Positions 1-5,456 of a DNA stretch of 5,500 nt are shown in pieces (the first letter of the stretch is position 1; every line of letters starts with the position of its first letter). The notes beneath the pieces are model-generated. The model saw nothing but the letters and a program-made list of their open reading frames with translations. It did not search any database and had not been told where the DNA came from. The translations under genes were made by a program, and so were the position numbers. The DNA lies in contig DOMD01000177.1 of assembly GCA_003510525.1 (NCBI GenBank), forward strand, positions 1 through 5,500, read 5' to 3'. This DNA is from Candidatus Omnitrophota bacterium (GTDB lineage: Bacteria; Omnitrophota; Gorgyraeia; Gygaellales; UBA12090).

Positions 1-23
1 AGGGCGCGTTTAATCTTCACCAT
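1..23 (-). CDS. Start of a downstream gene, cut by the window edge (possibly purH)
   Basis: Only ATG and about six further codons are visible, reading MVKIKRA followed by an incomplete codon beginning CT (leucine). The start is supported by an AGGAGA Shine-Dalgarno (29-34) placed 5 nt before the ATG at 21-23. It lies 59 nt after the stop of the YchF-like gene, in the same direction, so it could be co-transcribed. From memory, many PurH proteins (AICAR formyltransferase/IMP cyclohydrolase) start with KIKRAL followed by ISVSDK, so purH is a reasonable guess. Seven or eight residues cannot establish identity. The start codon call is much firmer than the product. Confidence 0.55.
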
Positions 24-28
24 CTTAC

Positions 29-34
29 TCTCCT
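29..34 (-). promoter_or_regulatory. Ribosome binding site of the partial gene at the left edge
   Basis: AGGAGA on the minus strand lies 5 nt before the ATG at 21-23. It is the main evidence that a real gene begins there, since only a few codons are inside the window. Confidence 0.6.
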
Positions 35-38
35 ATAT

Positions 39-83
39 TTTTGCGCCTTTGCGGTGTAATTTTCTATTTTGCGTTTTTGCGGT
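39..83 (-). repeat. Two direct copies of a CGCAAA-rich 17-mer
   Basis: Minus-strand copies at 67-83 (ACCGCAAAAACGCAAAA) and 39-55 (ACCGCAAAGGCGCAAAA) match at 15 of 17 positions and are spaced 28 nt apart. Each contains CGCAAA twice. The first copy touches the stop codon of the YchF-like gene, and the second ends just before the ribosome binding site of the next gene. Similar CCGCAAAGRCGCAAAG strings occur, to my recollection, as dispersed intergenic repeats in many environmental bacterial genomes. No function can be read from the sequence. Confidence 0.6.
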
Positions 84-775
84 TACGTCCGCACATTCAA
101 TAAATCCCCGTCCTGCATCACATATTCCCGGCCTTCCAAATGCATATACTGCTTAGCCTGGGTTAAGCCTTCGGCCTTAACCACATCGTCATAGCTGATA
201 ATCTCAGCCTTGATAAATTTCTGCTGAATAGCCGAATGTATGGCCCCGGCCGCGTCATAAGCGGTAGCTCCTTTTTTAATCGGCCAGGCCTTAAGCTCCT
301 TGTCTTTGGCGCCGGTAATAAAACAAATCATCCCAAAAGAATAGTAACTCTCAAACATTATATCCGGGTAACTCTTTCCCTGGCTTTTATCCGCGAAATG
401 TATCGGCTTAAGGCTGGCCAGATTAGAATTAAGCAGATTTTTCCTTTCTTCATCGCTGAAACTTTCTTCATAAAGGCAGTTATTTTTTTCTAAAATCTCT
501 TTTGCCCGCAGTAAAAGCTTGTTATCCTCGCCTTCCCGAAGACGCTCCAGGCGGCTTTCCACAATCTCCAAGTCATTAATAACCAAATCCAACTTGGAAC
601 CTTTCTCGCAGATTATCGCGTCGGCATCCTTAAAACTTCCGGCATCCAGAAAATCTATTGACAGGTAAGTAGTTTTGGAGGGCTTAATCAACGGCTCCAG
701 GCTTGTAAGTCTTTGGTCAACAATAGGTTTTTTGCCTAAAGGAAAATCCTCTAAGCCTAATACGGCAATTTTCAT
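83..775 (-). CDS. Truncated YchF/OLA1-like protein with TGS domain, nucleotide-binding motifs lost
   Basis: This 230-aa protein is related to the ribosome-associated ATPase/GTPase YchF, which is normally about 360 aa. Residues about 146-229 match the YchF C-terminal TGS (DUF933) domain closely: CFITGAKDKELKAWPIKKGA, then AAGAIHS, FIKAEIISYDD, HLEGREYVMQDGD. Residues 18-31 (IVDQRLTSLEPLIKP) and 65-79 (VINDLEIVESRLERL) match YchF G-domain segments (VPDPRL..., IINTELILADLE.VE.RLE.L). The P-loop is degraded: GLPNVGKST is replaced by GLEDFPLGKK, keeping only GK. Switch I, the DxxG segment and part of the helical insertion are missing, and the usual N-x-x-E base-recognition site reads FADK. I infer a non-hydrolysing pseudo-GTPase that may keep a ribosome or RNA contact through TGS. 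The ATG overlaps the MFS stop (ATGA) and has an AAGGAG site 5 nt upstream, so translation is probably coupled. Confidence 0.85.
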   Translation of the reverse strand: MKIAVLGLEDFPLGKKPIVDQRLTSLEPLIKPSKTTYLSIDFLDAGSFKDADAIICEKGSKLDLVINDLEIVESRLERLREGEDNKLLLRAKEILEKNNCLYEESFSDEERKNLLNSNLASLKPIHFADKSQGKSYPDIMFESYYSFGMICFITGAKDKELKAWPIKKGATAYDAAGAIHSAIQQKFIKAEIISYDDVVKAEGLTQAKQYMHLEGREYVMQDGDLLNVRT

Positions 776-1941
776 TTGGTCTCCTTAATAAATAGTAAAA
801 TACACATTGACACTACGGTTAAAACAAAAGAAAGATAAAAGGGCGCGGCCAGGCCAACTTTATCCCACAGCAGGCCGGCAATAAGCGATGCCGGTAAGGC
901 GCACAGCCCGACAGCCATCTGAAAGCCGCCTAAGATGCTGGCCTTATGTTCAGGGGGAGCAAGTTCGGACACCAAGGTCTTCTGGACCGGATCCAGAGCG
1001 GCTTTATGCAGGCCGTATAACACAAAACCAACAATAACACTAGTATAACCGCGGGATAAAATAAAACCTAACGCCGCCAGGGCCCAAAAAGAATAGGCCA
1101 GAAACAAAACCGGCTTTCTGCCTATTCTATCTGAAAGCTTGCCAAAAGGCAATGAAAAAGCCGCCGCGGTCAAAGTAAAGAGCAAATATAACACCGGGAC
1201 AAAACCAACCTTAAATCCGCACTCCCGGGCATACACCAGTAAAAAGGAATAACTAAACGCGCCCAGGGCAAAAACCGAACTTAAAATAAGGAATAACTTA
1301 AAATTATTGTCTAAATGTTTAAAGGAAATCCCTTTGTAAACCTGAATATTTTCAGCCTTTCTTTCCTTAATCCGGGAAAAAATCAAAAATGAACTGACTA
1401 ACGAAGGAATTGCCGCCAGTAAAAATAAATTCCTATACCCCAGCAGATCAAGAAATAGAATACTGATAACTATGCCGCAGACCGCCCCCAGATTATCCAT
1501 AGCCCTTAACAAGCCGAAATTACTTCCCCGGTTTTCGGCGGTGGAGATATCGGCGATAATGGCGTCCCGGGGGGCGCCGCGGATTTTTCCGGCCCGGTCT
1601 AAAACCTTAAACACCGCCAGCTGCTGCCAGACTACCGAGAAGCTATACCCTATTCTGGATACCCCCCCGCACAAATAACCAACCCAGACAAAAACCTTCC
1701 TCTTTTTTATCCGGTCCGAGACATATCCTGAAGCCGCCTGGGAGATTGAAACAATGGCCTCGCCTAATCCGTCAATAAGGCCCAGCACCGCCATATTCGC
1801 CCCCAACACCGAGGTAACAAATAATGGCCAGACAGGATAAATAATATCCGAGCCTAAATCATTAAGAAATGAGCCCCAGGCGAATATCCGGATTGTTTTT
1901 TTTCCTGCCTGCTGAGCAGGCAGGGATTCGTTTTGTTCCAT
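772..1941 (-). CDS. Major facilitator superfamily (MFS) transporter
   Basis: A 389-aa integral membrane protein, about the usual length for a 12-helix MFS carrier. Motif A appears in both halves: GYVSDRIKKR (72-81) between helices 2 and 3, and GKLSDRIGRK (267-276) between helices 8 and 9. Helix 1 carries FLNDLGSDIIYPVWPLF (25-41), and helix 4 is followed by DRAGKIRGAPRDAIIAD (115-131). Both resemble an MFS subgroup of uncharacterised drug or metabolite exporters. A charged stretch near 189-215 fits the central cytoplasmic loop. The substrate cannot be read from sequence. Export of a product of the KamA/ATP-grasp genes is possible, but a terminator-like hairpin separates them. The ATG at 1939-1941 has no clear Shine-Dalgarno. 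Codons 6-13 are made from a perfect palindrome (1904-1924). The 3' end overlaps the YchF-like gene by 4 nt. Confidence 0.88.
   Translation of the reverse strand: MEQNESLPAQQAGKKTIRIFAWGSFLNDLGSDIIYPVWPLFVTSVLGANMAVLGLIDGLGEAIVSISQAASGYVSDRIKKRKVFVWVGYLCGGVSRIGYSFSVVWQQLAVFKVLDRAGKIRGAPRDAIIADISTAENRGSNFGLLRAMDNLGAVCGIVISILFLDLLGYRNLFLLAAIPSLVSSFLIFSRIKERKAENIQVYKGISFKHLDNNFKLFLILSSVFALGAFSYSFLLVYARECGFKVGFVPVLYLLFTLTAAAFSLPFGKLSDRIGRKPVLFLAYSFWALAALGFILSRGYTSVIVGFVLYGLHKAALDPVQKTLVSELAPPEHKASILGGFQMAVGLCALPASLIAGLLWDKVGLAAPFYLSFVLTVVSMCILLFIKETK
781..786 (-). promoter_or_regulatory. Ribosome binding site of the YchF-like gene, inside the MFS 3' end
   Basis: AAGGAG on the minus strand lies 5 nt upstream of the ATG at 773-775 and is embedded in the last codons of the MFS gene. 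With the ATGA stop/start overlap it fixes the start and points to translational coupling. Confidence 0.65.
1904..1924 (-). repeat. Perfect palindrome inside the MFS N-terminal codons
   Basis: On the plus strand CCTGCCTGCT and AGCAGGCAGG are perfect reverse complements of 10 nt around a single central base (1914). It encodes the LPAQQAG part of the hydrophilic N-terminal tail, before the first membrane helix. As mRNA it would form a GC-rich hairpin about 17 nt after the start codon, which could slow translation. CCTGCCTG-type palindromes are, from memory, repeated in some candidate-phylum genomes; copy number here cannot be judged. Confidence 0.7.
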
Positions 1942-1953
1942 AGCTATTTAGTT

Positions 1954-1989
1954 AAAAAGGGCCACCCTGCCCAAAGGCAAAGTGGCCCT
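1954..1989 (-). terminator. Intrinsic-terminator-like hairpin just upstream of the MFS gene
   Basis: On the minus strand an 8-bp GC-rich perfect stem (AGGGCCAC 1982-1989 with GTGGCCCT 1958-1965) encloses a 16-nt loop. The loop can itself fold (TGCC/GGCA). The stem runs into five Ts (1954-1958). It would end transcripts coming from the aminomutase gene. Because the MFS start codon is only 12 nt beyond the T run, it may instead act as an attenuator that controls read-through into the transporter. No convincing separate MFS promoter is visible. Confidence 0.6.
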
Positions 1990-1990
1990 A

Positions 1991-2057
1991 AGGTGGACCC
2001 CGATAGAAACATCTTATTGCTTGTCGATTTTTCTATAGTTTCTAACGGGGTCCACCT
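1991..2057. repeat. Long inverted repeat, REP- or mini-element-like
   Basis: Arms at 1991-2010 and 2038-2057 pair over 20 positions with one mismatch: a perfect outer 12 bp (AGGTGGACCCCG/CGGGGTCCACCT), an A-A mismatch, then 7 bp (TAGAAAC/GTTTCTA). The loop is 27 nt. It begins 15 nt after the stop codon of the aminomutase gene. No T run follows on either strand, so it is not a typical intrinsic terminator. On the minus strand a GTAG tetranucleotide sits 4 nt before the first arm. That arrangement recalls REP hairpins recognised by RAYT (Y1-type) transposases, but this is a suggestion only. It may also stabilise the 3' end of the upstream mRNA. Confidence 0.75.
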
Positions 2058-2072
2058 ATTCTACCAGAAATC

Positions 2073-3224
2073 TTACTCTATGTAAGTATAAATCTTTCCC
2101 CGGTAATTACGCAGGACATACTTGCCTTTGGCTTGGGAAAGCATATAATTCGGTGACACCGGAATCTTTCCCCCTCCGCCGGGCCCGTCAATCACATAAG
2201 TAGGAACGGCGTATCCGGAGGTATGCCCCCGCATCTTTTCGATAATGTTTATTCCCGCGGCTACGGGGGTACGAAAATGCGCCGTGCCCTTCACGGGATC
2301 GCACTGGTAGATATAATATGGCCTCACCCTTATCTCCAGCAACTCGTGCATCAGCCGGCGCATCACATAAGGCTTATCGTTTATACCCTTTAAAAGCACA
2401 GTCTGACTGCCTAAAGGAAACCCGTTATCGGAAAGCATATCGCAGGCCAGCTTGGTGCGTTTATTTATCTCTTTGGGATGGTTAAAATGGATACTCAGCC
2501 AGATAGGCGAATATTTCTTAAGCATCTTGATAAACTTCTCATTTATCCTCTGGGGAAGGCTTACCGGGATACGGGTTCCGATACGCAGGAATTCCACATG
2601 CGAAATAGAGCGCAGGTTCTTTAAGATTTCCTCCAGATTGTCATCCTCAAGCATAAAGGGGTCACCGCCGGAAATAAGCACATCGCGAATCTTCCGGTTG
2701 GCCCGGATATACTCAAAGGCCTGTTCAAACTTGGAAGGCGCGGCGGCGGCTGAGTGGTCTCCGACCAGGCGGCGGCGGGTGCAGTGGCGGCAGTAAGCGG
2801 CGCAGGACTCAGTGGCTAAAAATAAAACCCGGTCCGGATAGCGGTGCACCAGGCCGGGCACGGGAGAATCCCGGTCCTCGGCGCAAGGATCCGACATCTC
2901 ATGCGGGCTGTTCTGAAATTCAGCGGCCAAGGCCACAAATTGCCGGCGCACCGGGCAATTCGGGTCATTGGGATCCATCAGGGTGGCCAAATGCGGGGTA
3001 ATCGCCAGGCCTAATTTTCCGCTGGCCTTACGGATACCCATCTCCTCCTCCTTGGTCAGGTTGATAACCTTGGCCAGGGCCTCTTTAGAGCGAATCCGGT
3101 TTTTCATCTGCCAATGCCAATCCTCCCAATCCAAAGGATTCACATCCTTGAATAATTCAATATCATGATAATCAATTCCGGTCCGGCGGGATAATTGGTT
3201 GGCCGGTAAAAACGGCAGAGCCAA
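2073..3224 (-). CDS. kamA: KamA-family lysine 2,3-aminomutase (radical SAM, PLP), zinc-site-less
   Basis: Predicted to convert L-lysine to L-beta-lysine using a [4Fe-4S] cluster, S-adenosylmethionine and PLP. Positions are in the 383-aa form. ELFKDVNPLDWEDWHWQMKNRI-type N-terminus (23-44); cluster motif CAAYCRHC (C141, C145, C148); R150, expected to bind the substrate carboxylate; SGGDP (185-189); D309 in YQCD and D346 in VIDGPGGGGK, equivalents of the clostridial enzyme's D293 and D330 that hold the lysine side-chain amine; K353, the PLP lysine. EpmB-type enzymes lack this set. The protein ends at TYIE, without the C-terminal CNCDVC tail. The partner zinc cysteine (clostridial C268) is K284 here. 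The given start is TTG with no good ribosome site. A CTG at 3261-3263, preceded by AGGAGG and overlapping the previous stop, is the likelier start and would add 13 residues. Confidence 0.93.
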   Translation of the reverse strand: MALPFLPANQLSRRTGIDYHDIELFKDVNPLDWEDWHWQMKNRIRSKEALAKVINLTKEEEMGIRKASGKLGLAITPHLATLMDPNDPNCPVRRQFVALAAEFQNSPHEMSDPCAEDRDSPVPGLVHRYPDRVLFLATESCAAYCRHCTRRRLVGDHSAAAAPSKFEQAFEYIRANRKIRDVLISGGDPFMLEDDNLEEILKNLRSISHVEFLRIGTRIPVSLPQRINEKFIKMLKKYSPIWLSIHFNHPKEINKRTKLACDMLSDNGFPLGSQTVLLKGINDKPYVMRRLMHELLEIRVRPYYIYQCDPVKGTAHFRTPVAAGINIIEKMRGHTSGYAVPTYVIDGPGGGGKIPVSPNYMLSQAKGKYVLRNYRGKIYTYIE

Positions 3225-3259
3225 CTGACTTCTTAACCTCTCAATTAAAATTGTGTTGT

Positions 3260-4315
3260 TCAGTTTGGGCCTCCTGTTCTTAGTTGAGCGTATTCCGCTT
3301 TAGTATACGGATGCATACCGTATCTGCGCGCCGCGTTGTCTATTATAGATTTAACCAAATCCTTATATTCTATTCCCTGAGCCCGGCTGATTTTGGGAAA
3401 ATTTGATTCCTTGGGGTCAAGCCCGGGCAAAGGATTAACTTCTAATACATAAGGAATATTGTCCTGGCTTAGGCGAATATCCACCCGGGAGATATCAAAA
3501 CAGCCCAGCGCCCGATGGGCCTTTAAGGCTGTTTCTTTTACCTTATCCGCGACCGCGTCCGGGAGCCGGGCCGGACAGTAGAAGACCGGGGCCAGCCCCA
3601 GCTCTTCGTTGCCTTGAAATTCTTTTACCTTCCAGGAATAAAAATACTCCCCGCTTTTTTTACAGGTTGAAAAATCAATCTCTAATATCGGAAGCACCTG
3701 GGTTTTGCCATTCTCTAAGATGCCAACCGTGAGTTCCTTGCCTTCGATAAACTCCTCGACCAACGCCTCCTGCCGATAGCCGGATAAGACATCGCCTATC
3801 TGCCGATAAAGCTCGCCTTCATCGCGCACCACACTGGAAACACTGATACCTTTACCTGAACCTTCATAATTCGGCTTAACTATTAAGGGAAATCTTAAGT
3901 CCGGGTCCAGCTTTGGATTTGGCGAATTATCAAATATCTGGAATTTAGGGGTAGGGATGCCTTCACATTTAAATATCTTCTTGGCCATCGCTTTATTCAA
4001 AGCCAGAGCCAGAGATAGAAAATTGGAGCCGGTATAGGGTATATTAAGATAATCTAACAGGGCGGGAACCTCAGACTCCCTAAAACGTGAACCGGAACCT
4101 TCGGCGATATTGAAGACTAAGTCAACCGGGTTATTCTGGAAGAAGTTGATTAAATTCCGGCTTTCGTTGGCCTCAACAATAACTACTTCATAGCCCAGGC
4201 TTTTGATGGCTGAAGCAATGCTCAGCACCGTCTCCTCGGAGTCAAACTCGGAGAAATGGTCGGGAGGTTTATCGGAATCTTTCTTTTTGACGCTGCAACA
4301 CAGCGCTATCTTCAT
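3260..4315 (-). CDS. D-Ala-D-Ala-ligase-like ATP-grasp protein B
   Basis: A 351-aa ATP-grasp ligase of the Ddl fold. Such enzymes form an acyl-phosphate on a carboxylate with ATP and join it to an amine. Seen: N-terminal SEFDSEETV (22-30); FNIAEGSGSRFRESEVPALL (68-87); IPYTGS (92-97); NKAMAKK (107-113); ATP-binding lysine K147 in KPNYEGSGKG; EEF (187-189) for the adenine/ribose side; metal ligands D279, E292 and N294 in SRVDIRL and VLEVNPLPG; ESNFPK (303-308) near the second-substrate site. The GG-x-S-x-E motif of true Ddl is absent and the Ddl omega-loop tyrosine is not conserved (FYSWKVKEF), so D-Ala-D-Ala synthesis is unlikely. It begins 5 nt after ligase A with no clear ribosome site and probably shares its translation. 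It resembles a family often annotated as D-Ala-D-Ala ligase but with no known product. An aminomutase product is a plausible substrate. Confidence 0.88.
   Translation of the reverse strand: MKIALCCSVKKKDSDKPPDHFSEFDSEETVLSIASAIKSLGYEVVIVEANESRNLINFFQNNPVDLVFNIAEGSGSRFRESEVPALLDYLNIPYTGSNFLSLALALNKAMAKKIFKCEGIPTPKFQIFDNSPNPKLDPDLRFPLIVKPNYEGSGKGISVSSVVRDEGELYRQIGDVLSGYRQEALVEEFIEGKELTVGILENGKTQVLPILEIDFSTCKKSGEYFYSWKVKEFQGNEELGLAPVFYCPARLPDAVADKVKETALKAHRALGCFDISRVDIRLSQDNIPYVLEVNPLPGLDPKESNFPKISRAQGIEYKDLVKSIIDNAARRYGMHPYTKAEYAQLRTGGPN
3261..3275 (-). promoter_or_regulatory. Strong ribosome binding site and probable CTG start of the aminomutase gene
   Basis: AGGAGG on the minus strand (3270-3275) is followed by a 6-nt spacer and CTG (3261-3263). 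The frame is open from there into the aminomutase (NNTILIERLRSQ, then the TTG codon at 3222-3224). The last two bases of this CTG are the first two of the ATP-grasp stop codon, giving a CTGA overlap that mimics the common ATGA coupling. The TTG alternative has only GAGAGG about 12 nt upstream, which is too far. CTG starts are rare, and an ATG-to-CTG assembly error is also possible. Confidence 0.6.
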
Positions 4316-4320
4316 CTGTT

Positions 4321-5316
4321 TTAGTTTAATCCGTATCTTAAAAATGCCGCGTCCAACATGCGGCTAATCATCGTAGAATAAGAAACCTTTAAATAATCAG
4401 CCAGACACATAAAAACATCTTCTCCGGATAAGCTGGGCAAAGGATTTATTTCTAAGACATAGGGATTATTATCCTCATCCACCCGGAAATCCACCCGGCC
4501 AAAATCCCGGCAATCTATGGACTTGTAGGTCTTTAAAGCCAAAGACATAAGTTTATTCTTTAATGATTTTTCGAGTTTATCCTGGCAGACATATTCCAAG
4601 CGGCCGGAGTGTATCCGGGCAAAGGTATAAAACTTATCCCCCAGCTTTAATTTTCCGTCTATCTTTATCTGCACCGGAGGAAACACCTCCGGCTGGTTAT
4701 TTCCGATAATAGCCACGGTATATTCGCTTCCCGAAATAAATTCCTCAACCAGTGCTGACTGTTTGTAGGTCTTGACGATATACTCAACCTGTTCTTTTAA
4801 CTGTTCCAAATTTTCTACCCGGGATTTTTCGCTTAGGCCTTTGGATGAGCCTTCATAGCGCGGCTTGACAATCAGGGGAAATTTGACATTTTTAAGTTTA
4901 AGCAGATTGTCTTCCGGATCATCGGTCTCAAAAAATTTAGGGGTGGGAATTCCGTCGGAAATAAGGACTTTCTTGGCCATTACCTTATCCAAGCTTAAAC
5001 CCAGGGTCAGGCCGTCGGAGCCGACAAAAGGTATATTCATCATCTCTAAGATGATCGGCACCTGGGACTCCCGGTTTCTTCCAAAAAGCCCCTCGGATAT
5101 ATTAAACACAATATCCACCTTCAGGCTACCCATCTTTTTCAACAGGTTTTCCACATTGCCGATTCTTACTATTTTATGCCCTAAAGATTCAATTGCCTTA
5201 GAAATCAAATCAATAGTCAGCGGATGGTCAAACTCGGCATTGGCGTCCGGTGGATCGCTATCCTTAAAAATATACTCGGTCTTTAAATCGTAGGCCAGGC
5301 CTATCGTCTTTCCCAT
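4321..5316 (-). CDS. D-Ala-D-Ala-ligase-like ATP-grasp protein A
   Basis: A 331-aa paralogue of ligase B, first gene of the run. Seen in order: DSDPPDANAEFDHPLTI (19-35), the family's N-terminal signature; FNISEGLFGRNRESQVP (71-87); IPFVGSD (95-101); LDKVMAKK (109-116); K151 in KPRYEGSSKG; EEF (191-193); D276, E289 and N291 in GRVDFRV and VLEINPLPS as metal ligands. The ATP and magnesium sites look intact, so it should be an active carboxylate-amine ligase. The segment after NPLP (SLSGEDVFMC) differs from ligase B and lacks the SxxPK-like stretch that lines the acceptor pocket in Ddl. This suggests a different second substrate. The omega loop (FYTFARIHSG) also lacks the Ddl Lys-Tyr pair. The ATG at 5314-5316 has only a weak AGAAAG upstream. 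Its specificity cannot be told from sequence. Confidence 0.88.
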   Translation of the reverse strand: MGKTIGLAYDLKTEYIFKDSDPPDANAEFDHPLTIDLISKAIESLGHKIVRIGNVENLLKKMGSLKVDIVFNISEGLFGRNRESQVPIILEMMNIPFVGSDGLTLGLSLDKVMAKKVLISDGIPTPKFFETDDPEDNLLKLKNVKFPLIVKPRYEGSSKGLSEKSRVENLEQLKEQVEYIVKTYKQSALVEEFISGSEYTVAIIGNNQPEVFPPVQIKIDGKLKLGDKFYTFARIHSGRLEYVCQDKLEKSLKNKLMSLALKTYKSIDCRDFGRVDFRVDEDNNPYVLEINPLPSLSGEDVFMCLADYLKVSYSTMISRMLDAAFLRYGLN

Positions 5317-5341
5317 ATCTTTCTAAAATTAAACACACAAC

Positions 5342-5374
5342 AAAAAAGAGACACTTAATTTCTTTGTGTCTCTT
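5342..5374 (-). terminator. Intrinsic-terminator-like hairpin in the leader of the ATP-grasp/kamA genes
   Basis: On the minus strand a perfect 9-bp stem (AAGAGACAC 5366-5374, GTGTCTCTT 5346-5354) with an 11-nt loop runs into a tract of six Ts including the stem end. It lies 25 nt upstream of the first ligase start codon and downstream of the possible promoter at 5457-5485. It could attenuate the operon or end a short RNA of about 100 nt. I found no obvious antiterminator, T-box or known riboswitch pattern. The stem is AT-leaning, so efficiency is uncertain. Confidence 0.6.
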
Positions 5375-5456
5375 GGAGCGTATACCCGATTTTAAAACTT
5401 CATTTTCCTCTGATTGGCGGTTATTTATTTTAACTACCTATTGTGTTGTTATGCTT

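Noticed and set aside
236..493. Plus-strand open frame of 85 codons opposite the YchF-like gene
   Set aside because: It is antisense to the conserved TGS domain and has no supporting signals.
2011..2037. Possible minus-strand promoter (TCGACA with a weak TATCGG) in the loop of the inverted repeat, for the MFS gene
   Set aside because: The -10 is poor, part of it falls inside the hairpin arm, and the transcript would meet the terminator-like stem before the gene.
2452..2796. Plus-strand open frame of 114 codons opposite the aminomutase gene
   Set aside because: It is antisense to strongly conserved KamA sequence. The product is the Arg- and Ser-rich kind expected from reading the opposite strand.
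2073..3224. EpmB (EF-P beta-lysylation) identity for the aminomutase
   Set aside because: EpmB enzymes are shorter and lack the paired side-chain-binding aspartates in YQCD and VID-x-PGGGGK. No epmA or efp gene is visible here.
3251..3260. The 10-mer TTGTGTTGTT occurs here and again at 5441-5450
   Set aside because: A single 10-mer match in AT-rich sequence, one copy overlapping a coding end, with no flanking similarity; probably chance.
4865..5293. Plus-strand open frame of 142 codons opposite ligase A
   Set aside because: It lies wholly antisense to a gene with clear ATP-grasp motifs, has a low-complexity Ser/Leu-rich product and no ribosome site I can see.
3260..5316. Genuine D-alanine-D-alanine ligase (ddl) for either ATP-grasp gene
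   Set aside because: Both lack the N-terminal GG-x-S-x-E motif and the omega-loop Lys-Tyr pair that define the D-Ala sites, and no cell-wall genes are adjacent.
5392..5403. Three-codon leader peptide (ATG AAG TTT TAA) in the ligase leader
   Set aside because: AGAGG does precede it, but at only 3 nt. A three-codon frame is expected by chance, and it has no run of regulatory codons such as lysine repeats.
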